In this document: positions 48,545 through 59,501 of the stretch, piece after piece
Numbering within the stretch: the stretch's first letter is position 1
How the letters are laid out: each line of letters starts with the position of its first letter
Source: Inia geoffrensis
Taxonomy: Eukaryota > Chordata > Mammalia > Artiodactyla > Iniidae
Direction of reading: 5' to 3'
Assembly (NCBI GenBank): GCA_036417435.1
Contig: CM070910.1
Coordinates: 12,279,501-12,343,500 of the forward strand
Length of the DNA stretch: 64,000 nucleotides
The notes under the pieces: model-generated
What the model was told of the DNA's origin: nothing
Database searches by the model: none
The model's input: the letters and a program-made list of their open reading frames with translations, nothing else
Translations under genes and position numbers: made by a program

Positions 48545-48615
48545 TAAAAAAATTAAGATACAGCTGACATAAACTTGTATTAGTTTCAGGGGTGCTGGTC
48601 AATCTTTTAGATACT
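48545..48615 (-). mobile_element. L1 3'-end fragment
   Basis: 'attaagatacagctgacata' and 'cttgtattagtttcaggggt' match the reverse complement of the artiodactyl L1 tail. Confidence 0.55.
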
Positions 48616-49204
48616 GTGACCCAGGTTAAAAAGATTATATCATTTCCCAAGTTCCCAAGATCATAAAATATATGATCCAAACTTTTCATCCTTCACTCAC
48701 AAGCCCCAAGGAATTAAATCAAATTCAGAAAATTAGTGTTTATAGAAGAGAGAAAAAGAGAGACACCAAATTTTTTTCATGCACTCAAATCAAGGGAAAG
48801 TTTGTTTCAAAAATAAAAATATTCCTTAATTTATCCTTCCAAATTCATAAAGGTTTGGTCACCACTTAAAAGTATTTTTTAATTGTTTACATATGGAGAC
48901 TAATTAATATCTCACAAAAGAAAACATCCTTAAAACTGTGTTCTCTAAAAAGTTATTAAGATTCCAAAATGCCAAATGGAGATTTAATATGACAATTTAG
49001 TTTAAAATAAAATAGGGTAGCTTGTCTTATTTCCCCATTGTTGAAAATATAAGATCACATTCTTGTTTAAGAAGTCTACTTGCTCAGTCTCACGCAGCTC
49101 CTAGCAAAGAAGCAAGCCCAGAGTCAGTAACGCCTGCCCAGCCTCACTAGCTCTGCAGCAAGGTCATTGCACACAAAGCTGATGAGGTGAAAGAAAAAGG
49201 ATTA

Positions 49205-49335
49205 CAAGAACATAAGCTCAAAGAGGGTATGCTTTTTGCTTGTCTTGTTTACAACTGTATCCCAGCAGACAGAAAAATGGCTGGTGTATGGTAAGCATTC
49301 ATTAAGTACTGGTTAAATGAATAAACGAATGAAAT
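49205..49335 (+). repeat. L2 3' tail
   Basis: 'gtttacaactgtatcccagc', 'ggctggtgtatggtaagcat', 'taaatgaataaacgaatga'. Followed by an imperfect 23-bp tandem repeat (ctttataaagtatacta, about 49344-49390). Confidence 0.58.
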
Positions 49336-51089
49336 CCTAAGTCTTTATAAAGTATACTAGTCAGCCTTTATAAAGTATACTAAGTTGCAGAATTACTTTA
49401 AAAACAAATTTGGCATACATTAATAGCCACAAATGTCTTTTAAAAACATGAACAAATAATCTATATTCCACAACTGACTAAATAGAGTAGTGTCAAAGTT
49501 CCTAACATATTTCCTGACCTACAGTAGATACCGTAACATATTTACATACCCTTCCTTGACTTTAAAATATGGTGTATCAGAAACTGGCAAAGCAGAATTA
49601 CAAAGACGAAATAAATGCATAAAATCAGAATCAGAAAGATCAAATGCATCGTGTTTACCATCAAACTTAAGATAGAACTAACTCAGACAAGAAACCAGAA
49701 GCTACAGAAACATTTCTCACCAGCATTTATTTCTCATAATAGTACCGCTAACAAAATCTGCTCCTCTATAATTAGAAAATCAAAAAATTGATTTAGTCTT
49801 TTTTTTCCATTACTACACAACGTCTGTCAATGATCTGTTGTCATCTTATAGTTTGAAGAACTTCCTCAAAATATAAGATGTATCTTACTTCCTACCACCA
49901 AATTCAGAGATTTGCAATTTACTCATATTATATACATAAGTAATATTTCTTATACAAAAAACTATATGGAGCAGAATGCAAGTAAATGCACAAGAGTTTA
50001 GATATAATTTATACTCACTACTAAGCACAGTAACTTGTTTTTCACTTAGCCTATTTTTTGTGAAAAATTCAACTTATTCCCTACATGTTCTCTTTAAGAT
50101 TACCAACATACTCTAAGTGACAAACTTTATTCTGCTTCCCAAGTACTTCCCATATAATTAAGACATCACTTCACTACCAGTTTAACCCTAAGTATTTTCC
50201 AAAGGGCCTGCCTTACGTGGGTTATAATCATCTTACTATGCTTCTTGTGTCCATGCTGCTGGAAAAGCAGTCTGTACAAGCAGGAGTAGAGAGGCACAAT
50301 CCTGAGAGAGAGGAGTAGAGAAAGATGTTGAGAAAACAAAACCAGATAAAATGAGCTCACTTAAGAGTTCAGGAGCTCAGCCACTGTTCAAGGTCAAGAT
50401 TGATTACATTCTCTCAAACCATTATGAGTTAGTTGTTGTCCAATAACAGGAAAACTGGCCCAGAAGAAATACCTAAAATTCCACGGACAAGCAGCAATAT
50501 CAGCACTAATTCTAAGCCAACTATACTTCTAAAAAAAAGGAACAAGTGATCATAAAATATGACTATTTAGAAGACTGGGAATACAGATGTCCCCTAAATG
50601 CCAATCAAAATTACTGTAACAAACTCAATGCTAGCCTGAAGTAGAACGGCTGAACTATATATAGCTCATGAATTTCAATGTTGCCAAAAAATTTTTATAT
50701 TTAATCCTGAATGACTGAAACACTCTCAGAGTCCCCAAAATCATTATTATCAGTCTCAATTATCCTTGTATTCTAAATTTTTTAAATTAGTTAAAAACAC
50801 AACATTTACCATATGTTGTTTTAAAATGAAAAACAAAGCAAAAAGGATTTGAAAATAGCATAATTACACAATATAAAACTTAGGATGGATTAAATCTAAC
50901 TGGAACTTTCAATGGAATAGTCCCCTCCCCACTATCCCCTCAGTAAGAAGTGAAAACCATAAACAAATCAGAGTTTTGATTTTAAATTTCCCATCTAAAC
51001 TCCTATACGCCTACAATACCATTAAATGACCTTCAAAATAATGCTTATACATACTAAGTCCTCCAACACATTAATTTCATGTTTAGTCA

Positions 51090-51200
51090 AAGAATCTTCC
51101 AACTAATAGGGAACCTAAAAATCTCAAATCAATCATTTCACAGAGGAGAAAACCAAATGTCCAGAAATGTTAACTGCCTTGGTCCAGGCCATTCAGCTAC
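51090..51200 (-). repeat. MIR fragment
   Basis: 'cagaggagaaaaccaaatgt', 'aaatgttaactgccttggtc', 'caggccattcagctacctac' fit the MIR reverse complement. Confidence 0.5.
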
Positions 51201-51209
51201 CTACTATAC

Positions 51210-51420
51210 CAAGCTATCCATTCAAGAAATCTTTATTCAGCATATACTATGTACTAAGGCACTATGCTATGTACCAAGGATATGAAGCAATAAAGATACG
51301 TGGTCACTGTCCTCATGGAATTTATAATATGGTGGGTAAGATTACTGCTAACTACTTAAAATTGTAGTTATCACTAGAAGGAAAAGCACAGAGTGTTTTA
51401 AAACAGTTTAACAGGGGACC
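51210..51420 (-). repeat. L2 3' end
   Basis: 'tttattcagcatatactatg', 'gcactatgctatgtaccaag', 'cactgtcctcatggaattta' match the L2 reverse complement. Confidence 0.6.
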
Positions 51421-51425
51421 TAAAT

Positions 51426-51632
51426 CAGTGATTCGCAACCATGGTCGATTTTGCCCCCCAAGGGGCATTTGGTAGTATCTGGAGACATTCCTGGTTGTCA
51501 CAATGGGGCAGCTAGTGGGTAGAGGCCAGGGTTGCTGCTAAACATCCTGTAATGCACAGGACAGCTCCTCACAACATATAATTATCCAGCCCAAAATACC
51601 AATAGGGCCCAGGCTGAGAAACCTTGATCTAA
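51426..51632 (+). mobile_element. MER20 hAT element
   Basis: 'gattttgccccccaaggggc', 'tagtgggtagaggccagggt', 'cctgtaatgcacaggacagc' and 'aggctgagaaacc' cover nearly the full MER20 consensus. MER20 copies have been reported as regulatory sequences in placental mammals; no such role is shown here. Confidence 0.88.
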
Positions 51633-51763
51633 ACCACTGGGGGCACGGAGGGGTTAGTGAAGGCTTCCTTCCTTTATAACACTAAGACTGCTACGTCTTT
51701 AAGGGATTTTCATAAAGTAGAAACAAAAAAGACAGACTAATTGTTACAATTAAAACTCCCACT

Positions 51764-51963
51764 GGGGCTTCCCTGGTGGCGCAGTGGTTGAGAGTCCGCC
51801 TGCAGATGCAGGGGACACGGGTTCCGGAAAGATCCCACATGCCGCAGAGCGGCTAGGCCTGTGAGCCATGGCCACTGAGCCTGCGCGTCCGGAGCCTGTG
51901 CTCCGCAATGGGAGAGGCCGCAACAGTGAGAGGCCCACGTACCGCAAAAAAAAAAAAAAAAAG
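51764..51963 (+). repeat. CHR SINE, young form, 3' head deletion
   Basis: Missing about 15 bp of the B-box region ('gggttccggaaagatccc'), so probably dead for Pol III transcription. Target duplication agactaattaaaactcccac is intact on the right but has 9 extra bases on the left. Confidence 0.93.
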
Positions 51964-53200
51964 ACTAATTAAAACTCCCACTGGAAAATCAAAACAGGAG
52001 AGAAAAAGGAGAGAGAGACTTCCCCCATACATGAAAAAGAAAGAAAAAGGCAACGTTGTATAGCTACTTCACATAAATTCCCTTTCCTGAACCACAAGGA
52101 GAAAATATAAAAACAAATTTCACATGCTTTTATTATTCCCGTTACCTTTCCCACTGTTCTCTACCAAACCATGCCTACTACTAGATATTGGTGGAAAGAC
52201 TGTATTAAAAGTCCTGTATTAACCAAATGAATACTCTGGATACAAACTTGGAAATGGAATAAAATGAAGATGGGATTTCACTATTGATGTGAAAGACAAG
52301 GCACAGAAGAGGAAAGTGTACTGGGTGTTAAAGTGACTCTGGAAAGGGCTACATCCTGAAACAAAGAGTAAGCTATCGGACTAACCAAAGGATCCTAAGA
52401 ACAAAAGACACAAAGAATTGAGATATCCTAAAGATGAGTAAAGAATTTAAGAACCAAGGTAAATTCAAAAATTAAACTGCAATAATTTTCCTGACACATG
52501 CATAACAGATCCTTATGATGCATAAGAGGTTCTTATATTTTCCACATATTATTTTAAGAGTTCCTATATTACTAAAGTGTCCTCTCCAATTAAGTTATAA
52601 TTTTCTAAGGAAAGGGTCCTGTATTGCTATTCTCTTTTCCCTCTTTTCAAGAACAAAAACCCTACCACAATAACCTCCATACAGAAGGAGTCTTACGGAC
52701 AGAGTACAAATATGCAGCTCACATAAAACTGCTGCATTCCAGTAATCAACTGTGGTCCTAAGGTAATCCACAGATTTAAACAGATAAAGATGAGACCCTT
52801 TCCACTGAGGTGAGAACTCTAAACCATCATAACAAGTAAATGCCACCATCTTTGAGCAGCAGTAACTACAATACCTTGTAATGATGATAATTCTTCTGGA
52901 ATTAACTGCTCAGGTCAAGCACTGATGGTTAGGTAATCTTATATTCCATCCTGGACAAATTTTCTTTCATCATTTCAGAACTGACATTAGTGGTCATGGG
53001 ATAAACTTTTATCACAAGGATGATGCTTAACTGGAAATTAAAGTTTTCCCACAAAACTTGCACAATGGGCACTTAACTATCAGTTCTTGAGCCTCAATCT
53101 GATTTAACTCATGATAAGTATAAGGGATTTACCATGTAAAGGATCTTCTGATAGTGCATTTGAAAATGGGGTAGGGAGGCACAAAGCCCCTTTGAGAAAA

Positions 53201-53237
53201 GGGCTGGGGGGGTGGAGGTGGGGGGGGTGGAGGTGGG
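53201..53237 (+). repeat. G-rich minisatellite (quadruplex potential)
   Basis: Two copies of a unit like ggggggtggaggt on the plus strand, with at least four G-runs of three or more; C-rich in the SCAF8 transcript. Confidence 0.75.
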
Positions 53238-54834
53238 CAGGCAGACACGCCATCATGACTTGGACACATCCTGTGCAGAAGACCACACACTTTCAGACTG
53301 AGACTTAGCCACAATTTGCAGATTAAAACCTATATTCTTAACTTCAAAATCTCTGGCACGTTCCCGTTTTCAAGCCAAGATCTGCTTCCTTGTCTTCCTT
53401 TCTTTTTTTAATCTTGAAAAACCTGATAATTAGCAAGTTATAAAAGCTAAGCATTTCTTATTTTAAACATTATACATATAGAGTTAAATTGTGGTGCCTT
53501 ACAAAGCAAATGGCACTTCTTGACAATTCAATGCTTCAAAGATACCTTTAAACTTGCCAGAGAAAGTTCTGTTGGGCTCAGCCCAAGGATAGATGCCTTT
53601 AAAAGCCAAATTCACTGCAAGTAAACATTCTAAAACATTCTTTTCTCCTAATCCTGTAACTCAGATTCCTTTTTTATTTTTGCACTTTGCAACACTTGAT
53701 TTAATGGAAAAACATCATTACTGAACTATTTCCCACTATATACTTCCTTGCAACAACAAATTTTTACTACATCAGCAAGTATTATAGATATTCACAGAAA
53801 CTATATTCAGAAATCAGAAAAAAACAGATTATGTAGTTTGAGTTTAAAGCAAAAAAAAAGTATATTCTTCTGAATCTTCTTCAAAATCTATTGCCCTTCC
53901 TCAATTCTATGACTGTTAACTGCTACAATTTTTAAGCCAACCCCATTTTCAAATATGGTGAAGTGCGAGCGTATTAGTAAATAGGAAGTTAAAAGATGTT
54001 TTAAGGTCTCTGAAATACGTAAGGGGAAAAGAGAGAGTGCTACATAAACTAAAATGGGAATACTACTACAAATCTCAAGTTCTTATGAAGATTAGCTGAG
54101 AGAAGAGTTGAAGCATCAAGCCAGACATTTAAATGTTAGGCTCCTTACCCTTAACATCAATGCTAAAATGAAAAACCAATTGTTAACACCTGTAATCCAC
54201 CACACTTTACAGTAACCAACCACAGCATACTAACCACTTGTTTGTATCTACCACATGGCAGGGAGGGCTGGGAATGGAGGAGGGTACATATTAGGAACCC
54301 CCAAGATAAACAGGAGAGGCACCCAACAAAAAGGCGTAGGGTAAACAAATAATTGAAAGGAAATAAGAGAAAGGATACTTTTTATAAAAAAAAAAAACAC
54401 TTTAACATTCTCTTACTGCTATAGCACCACATGTAGCAAATAAAAAGGCTAGAGACCTGTTGTTTTTTCCCCCCTGCAGAGCCATGAAACTATCAGCAAT
54501 AAATTGGAACATACAGTATCCTTACTTTTTATTCCAGATTTTAAGGACAAGAGTATTGTGGGGTGGAACCAAATTTTATAATCTGACCCAAATTATCAGC
54601 TATAAATTCATAAAAAAATGGAAAAGATTCCCAAGTCCACTGCTCTAATTTGTATCAAGAAGCGGTAAAAAAAAAAAAAAAAAAGAAAATCCAGTATTGA
54701 AAAAGAAAATCCTTTCCAAAAAAAATGCTTGCTTTCATGTAACTGTGTCACTGCTATCTAGTCTAATATGGAGAGTTTAATTCACATATTATCTAACTTT
54801 TAGCCTCTTTGCTAAGTTTCCAAAACGTCAATTC

Positions 54835-54892
54835 TAGGGAGGAAGGGAGGGAGGGAGAAAAGAGGGACGGTGGGAGGGAGGAGGGAACGAGT
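54835..54892 (+). repeat. GGGA-rich purine tract
   Basis: 'gggaggaagggagggaggga' then 'gaaaagagggacggtgggag': many GGG runs, about 1.1 kb from exon 1 on the intron side. Confidence 0.8.
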
Positions 54893-55964
54893 TTTCTCCT
54901 TTTGGAAAACAAATAAAATTGTAAAACAGCTGTTTAAAGTACTGCCCTGTTCAGAATATCACTATTATACTACTGAATAGAGTATTAGCACTTCCACATG
55001 AAAAGTTCATAAAACTTATATAAATTTAGTTAACTTCACATTAAAATATTTTTACATAAGTCATACAGGTAAGGATAACTCTGGTTTGTGTAGATATGTA
55101 CTTGTTAAATGCTTGTTTAATGTTAGCATTAAGGTCTATTCCTACCGGAGTTTTAAAATTTTTTTTAATATTTTATCAAAACTTGTCTCCCTTCAGGCTA
55201 GTGAAGTCAACTAAACAGTGAAAACTGGACACCTGCTTGTTAAAAATCTAGCCCTATATATGACACGTGAAGGAGCCTGTGGGAAATGCTTCTCCAGCAT
55301 CTTCCCTCTGCATGCACAACTCTCCCTGCCTGTCTTTATGTCGGATGATAACAGGGGGGGACTAAGAATAGGAGAAATTGCAGAATAATCTCGCCTCCCG
55401 ATCAACCATGCCCTTAGCTTAAGTCCCTAGTTGGCAGGTTACCTAGCCAACAATATCTCAATTATAAACAAACACTACTTGCAAGGTGACCACAGGTTAT
55501 CACCCCTGTAGGTGCTCTGCCTGCACTACCCCAGATCACGGCCTGTCTCATTAAGGACCCGGGAAAGGTCTGGGCGGTGATGCCCGGCCTCCAGTTAAAA
55601 TCCCGCAGGCCCAGGAAAGAGATGGGCGGGCCAGGCATCGGCGGAACTGACCCGGAGAGACCTGCCGTAAGCCTCCGGGGGAGGGCCCAAGCAGGCCTTC
55701 CCTCCAGCCCCGCAGCCACTCAGTACTCTGCTGGAGACACCGGAACCTCCCTCCGCCCCGGGGCGGCCCTCTTCCAGCCCTCCGCCCACGGAATCGGGGG
55801 AGGGGCGCCGGGGCAGAGAAACACCCCTCCCCCACGGCCACAGCTAGGCCGCCACTCGCCCCACCCTGAAAAGCACTGCGGGCCAGTGCCCACCCTCCCG
55901 CGGTGGCCTCGTCCCGGGTTGGGGGGAGCGTGGGTAAGAGGGGAGCCTAAAGTATAATACCAAC

Positions 55965-55994
55965 CTCGCTATTGAAGGTTTTCACAGCCTCCAT
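55965..55994 (-). CDS. SCAF8: SCAF8 coding exon 1 (residues 1-10)
   Basis: Encodes MEAVKTFNSE, the conserved SCAF8 N-terminus and first turns of the CTD-interaction domain. The start codon lies at 55994-55992 in the context 'caacATGg', which has the favourable +4 G. The exon ends GAG followed by gttggt, a rather weak donor (T at +3), in phase 0. It sits inside the CpG island and is followed by the longest intron of the window. Reading through the donor stops after a few codons (EVGIIL, then stop), so the boundary is needed to reach exon 2. An in-frame stop or start further 5' was not used because family members begin at this methionine. Confidence 0.95.
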
Positions 55995-56171
55995 GTTGTC
56001 GGTGCGGAGGCCCAGAGCTCGCCGGCGGAAGAGGCGGCGGCCACTGCACTGGGTGGGGAGAGCGAGACGGGGGCGGCGACGCGGCTGCGAGGAGGGGGCG
56101 CCGGCGGGAGGCCGGGCCGCTGCGACCCCGGGCAGGAGGGGAAGGGCAAGCACCGGCGGGTCAAGGTTCCC

Positions 56172-56195
56172 TTAGGGGCAGCGAGGCCCCGGCAT
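56172..56195 (-). other. uORF in SCAF8 leader, 7 codons
   Basis: Minus-strand ATG followed by CCG GGG CCT CGC TGC CCC and TAA (peptide MPGPRCP). The context before the ATG is 'gcggccATGc', with a purine at -3 position debatable and no G at +4, so initiation would be moderate. It ends about 180 nt before the main start, leaving room for reinitiation. Coding function is not claimed. Confidence 0.4.
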
Positions 56196-56334
56196 GGCCG
56201 CTAGGGCGGGCGGAGCGCCGGTCCGGGAAACAGAGGCGCTGCCGGGGCTGGTTGGCAGCGGGCGGGGGAGGGGCTGGGCGCCTTCTCTTCTCCGCCCCGC
56301 TCGGTCTCGGGCTTCCACCCCCTAGCCCGGTCCC

Positions 56335-56466
56335 CTACACTCTCCACCCCCTTCTTCCTCTTCCTCCGACAGGCTCCTCTTTCACCTCCCCGCCGCTCGG
56401 GCCGTAGGAACCAGCAGCGCACGGCGAAGACGGAGGAGGAAGCGCTGGCAGCAGCGGCTGCGGCAT
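56335..56466 (-). other. uORF in SCAF8 leader, 43 codons
   Basis: Minus-strand frame beginning MPQPLLPALPPPSS and ending RGRRGWRV before a TGA-type stop at 56335. The ATG lies within 'ccatattggATGccgc', directly after the YY1-type element, so whether it is in the mRNA depends on the exact start site. Pro/Gly/Arg-rich composition is what any GC-rich frame would give, so only a possible translational control role is inferred. Confidence 0.35.
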
Positions 56467-56482
56467 CCAATATGGCGGACAC
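56466..56482 (-). promoter_or_regulatory. YY1-type initiator-proximal element
   Basis: The minus strand reads GTCCGCCATATTGGATG, which matches the YY1 core CGCCATnTTG. In many CpG-island genes encoding ubiquitous proteins this motif sits within a few tens of bases downstream of transcription starts and in the sense orientation, as here. That places the SCAF8 start at roughly 56485-56520. The assignment is by motif and position only. Confidence 0.55.
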
Positions 56483-57689
56483 GAGTCGGGCCGCGCAGCT
56501 CGGAGATCCGCGGCTCCTGCCAGCGCGCCCCCTGGCGACGGGACCGCGCAGGCCCGGGCCGCCGCGCGGAACCATCGAGCGCGCGCGGGCCAGAGCGTCG
56601 CCGCCAGGAGGCCCCGCTCATCTCGGCTCCCGGGGTCCCTGCCCCTCACCCGCACCCCACCTCTTCGCCGCTGCAGGAGTGAGTGCTGCTGCCTCTTGGA
56701 GCGCCCTTGGGGCCACTGCAGAGCGTTGTTCTAAGAAAAACCCAAATGTCCCCCCGGCAAGTTTAGGCAATAATATACACGTTTCCGTTGTTTCCATGTG
56801 GCTTGGCCCCTTTACACGAGGTTTAGTTGCTTTTGAGAAGTTTGCTGGACGTTGGCCTAAAGGTTAACAGCCGGAAAAGCTCCTAGTCAGTCACTTATTT
56901 GGTAACGATGTGCCCAAGCATTTTAATAGCGTCGGGAGAAAACGTTAGAAACAAAAGCTTTGGATCCGGGCGGGGGCAGGGGGACGAGGGAAGCACGCCT
57001 GCAGCGAGCAAGCAGCTCAGTGCAGGAAATGCACGCTGCATAAAATCCGGGGGGGGGGGACCGGCGTGGTCTAGACAATGAGTGCATTTGTCTGTACAGC
57101 GGGAAGCCGTGCCCAGAACGCACAAGATTTCCATAGGCGAAAGAACCCATCGTTTATGAAAGATGAATTATTCTAAAGGAATTTTGCCCTAGGTTTAGAG
57201 GCAGAGGGTGAATACCGCTTTCCTAGATGAAATAGATGCTGCTAGCAAAATGCCTTCGCTCTCACTTCGTGCAATGTAAGATAACCGATACCAAATTCAA
57301 AGTGAGCATTTAAATTAAAAGTTAGGGGTGTATCACTGAACCCCAAACACCACTGTCGTCTTACTGGGAGTCATATTTCAGCAATCACTTATCCGAAGTT
57401 CACTCAAAGGAAAGGGGGGAAAAGATGACGGCAGAATTTTTCTCTAGAGGATTGTTGGAATCAAGGTACTAATGTAAGAGCTGAGCCCAGAGCCAGTGTG
57501 AAACTGGGGAATGCAGGCGCTTCTTGACATTTTAGGGTCTGCTTTTTAAAGCCTACTTCACTGACAGCTTTAATACGGTGGCTAGCTACTTAGAAGGTAA
57601 AATGGATAACTTTTTCGTAAGAGCTTATATTTCCACTTTCAAAATCTCGAATGTGTCACCAAGTTCATAGGCCAAGCCATTATGATCTC

Positions 57690-58060
57690 TTACCAACAAT
57701 TGCAGTAGCCTCCTAACTAACTGGTCCCTGTCATTCATCCTCCAGACTCTAGCCAGAGGGGAATTTTTTAATACACAGATCAGGTCACTCACTTGTTTAA
57801 ATCTTTTTAAGACTTTCCCACTGCACTTCAGATATTATCTTAACCTCTTATTATGGCCCGAAGGTCCTACCTATCTCAGCTCACACTACTTTCCCTGTCC
57901 TCCTTACTCTGGCCACAGTGGTCTCCTTTGTTCCTTGACAACACAGCGCTTTCCTACCTAGGACACTTGTGTGCCTCTGCCTTCTGGGGTGCTGTTGCTC
58001 TCGTTCTTTCCTAGCTGACTCCTCATTCTCTTTCCTCCTGCCAGAGGTTTCTCCTAATCA
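57690..58060 (+). repeat. L2 remnant
   Basis: 'cagtagcctcctaactaact', 'cacagatcaggtcactcact', 'ctttcccactgcacttcaga', 'ggcccgaaggtcctacctat' are L2 3' sequences in order. Confidence 0.7.
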
Positions 58061-59173
58061 GTTCATCTACAGTAGCATGCTGTGACTTGCGGAAGTACCC
58101 ACTCAGTTCTGCTCATGCCAGATTTTAACACTCAACATTTGCTGCTCTGGCCTATGAGGGATTATTTATTCAGTCATTCATGAATGAATGTTGACTGAAT
58201 TACTTAGGCCTGAGAGATTAAGATGCAATACAAGCTAAAGAATTATATTTTAAAAAAAGAATTAAATCCGTTGGTAACATATTACAGGACTTGATTTCAT
58301 AAAGCTTCCATAGCCAGAAGGATTGCAGAAGGCGTATTTTGACCAAGGGACGGAAGAGAAAAAAAAAATAGGCAGAGGACAACCTAAGCACACTCTTTTA
58401 GTGAGAAGGAAGTAAAGCAAGAGGAAAACTAGAGAAACGTTAGAGGAGGGTAAAGGGGAGTCTGGAGGCCCAGTGCAAAGAGTAAATGCAAAGTTTCTGC
58501 ACAACTACACACACCTCTACGTTGTGAACATGTCAATGCCCATGTCTGTAGTTTATGTATGTATGTGTATTAGGATTCTGATTCCCAGGTACCAAACCAA
58601 TTCGAGCTAGCTTAAGTATTAAAGAATTCACCATTAGGATGCAGATATCTCTCCAAAGTCAGGAATGCAGATGGGCCTAAGGAAGGCACCCAAACCAGAA
58701 TTTAGAAAGCCTAAAGCAGCCTTATCTGCTTACCAGTTTGAGTTTTCCTTCTGTTGCTTTATCCATTCTGTTTTACTTAGTGGGATATGACTGTCGCTCC
58801 TGGTTTTATAGTTCTAAACATCTAGAGGACCTGACTGATAGCCTCTCCTTCCCAGTTCCAAATTCCTTAAGAGGAAAGTAAGGAACTGGATTGACCCAGC
58901 TGGGATTAGGTGATCATCACCGAGAAACTTAAGACCAATAATTCATTTTCTGAAGAAGATTAATGTGGGAAGTAGCGGGCAGGAGTAGCCCAGCCACTGG
59001 AAGCAATGTTCCCAATTGTGAATTACGAAACTCACATTCCAGAGTTTATGGCATTTTCTTCCAAGTGCAGTTATCATTGGCCTTTCCCCTAGGAGTTAAT
59101 CATTTTGGGAAGTAACTCATAGGCTCTAATTCAGCCGTAACCAAGTGGTCAGAGTCAAAAACAGTCTGAAGCA

Positions 59174-59375
59174 GCACTCGCCATAGGGCTTTCTGAGATG
59201 GTGGACATGTTCTATATCCGTGACGCCCAATTCAGTGGCGCTAGCTCCGTGCGACTATCATGCATGTGAAATATGGCATACGCAACTGAGAAAATGAGTT
59301 TTTAATCTTATTTCACTCTAATTGGCTCAAGTTTAAATATATGCTAGTGGCCACCACATTGGAAAGCAGAGGTCT
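59174..59375 (+). mobile_element. hAT-Charlie-type non-autonomous element
   Basis: 'gacatgttctatatccgtga', 'gtgaaatatggcatacgcaa', 'ctagtggccaccacattgga' resemble a common hAT family beginning 'cagcactgtccaatag'. Diverged; ends partly inverted. Confidence 0.55.
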
Positions 59376-59501
59376 AGCTAGAGAGGACTTAGTCCCATCG
59401 ATAGGGCACGTCCTGGATAAGGGGAGTCATTGTGAGGTGGCAGTAAGCAAAAAGCAATTATCAGCTATCAGAAGTAGCGATATATGTATATGAGTTATTT
59501 T

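Larger units (their letters stand above)
23897..55964 (-). other. SCAF8 intron 1, about 32 kb
   Basis: By far the largest intron, as is common for the first intron of CpG-island genes. Repeats are listed separately. Stretches in which I recognise nothing beyond scattered simple sequence: 30290-31087, 32910-33765, 34380-34960, 36530-38322, 38533-39254, 41770-42640, 43600-44519, 45660-46389, 48620-51090, 51985-54830 and 54900-55550. Short frames there (up to about 117 codons, at 44023-44376) have no recognisable product and no splice or Kozak support. Confidence 0.8.
1..56500 (-). other. SCAF8: SCAF8 gene, 5' part (promoter to intron 9)
   Basis: Nine minus-strand exons splice into one open frame of 327 codons matching the N-terminal part of SCAF8, a nuclear SR-like protein that binds the phosphorylated C-terminal domain of RNA polymerase II and, with its paralogue SCAF4, prevents premature transcript termination and early polyadenylation. 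Seen here: exon sizes 30, 84, 45, 162, 154, 131, 177, 80 and 118 nt, all boundaries GT..AG. Intron 1 is about 32 kb; introns 2-8 are 1.1-4.3 kb; intron 9 runs past base 1. The family protein is about 1,270 residues, so roughly three quarters (SR-like region, RRM, Pro-rich tail) lies outside. SCAF4 is excluded by the N-terminal sequence as I remember both. The 56500 end is an estimate of the transcription start. Confidence 0.95.
55995..56500 (-). other. SCAF8: SCAF8 5' untranslated region (extent inferred)
   Basis: GC-rich leader between the presumed transcription start and the start codon, with no splice signal needed to connect it to exon 1. The 5' end is inferred from the YY1-type element at about 56468-56481, which usually lies just downstream of the initiation site. 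The leader contains at least two upstream ATGs on the minus strand: one at 56466-56464 opening a 43-codon frame that stops at 56335, and one at 56195-56193 opening a 7-codon frame. Neither overlaps the main start. Confidence 0.65.
55550..56720. promoter_or_regulatory. CpG island and SCAF8 promoter
   Basis: A ~1.2-kb block rich in G+C and CpG in an otherwise AT-rich window, free of recognisable transposons. It contains GC-box-like runs (for example gggcgggggagggg near 56259), long CG strings (gcgcgcgcggg near 56579), no obvious TATA box, and the first coding exon. This is the usual structure of a housekeeping vertebrate promoter. The minus direction is supported by SCAF8; open frames on the plus strand (55577-55957, 56472-56867) have no recognisable product. 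Confidence 0.88.

Noticed and set aside
53129..53314. Frame with a polyproline run
   Set aside because: Translation of the G-rich minisatellite at 53201-53237.
53572..53586. 15-bp perfect hairpin ttgggct-c-agcccaa
   Set aside because: Too short and isolated to propose an RNA gene or regulatory site.
55577..55957. 126-codon plus-strand frame in the CpG island
   Set aside because: GC-rich sequence lacks stops by composition; Pro/Gly/Arg peptide with no recognisable domain and antisense to SCAF8.
56472..56867. 131-codon plus-strand frame starting MADTSRAAQ at the YY1-type site, possible divergent gene
   Set aside because: The ATGGCG start is the complement of the YY1 element, the downstream peptide is low-complexity, and no following exon or known neighbour supports it. 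A divergent non-coding transcript remains possible.
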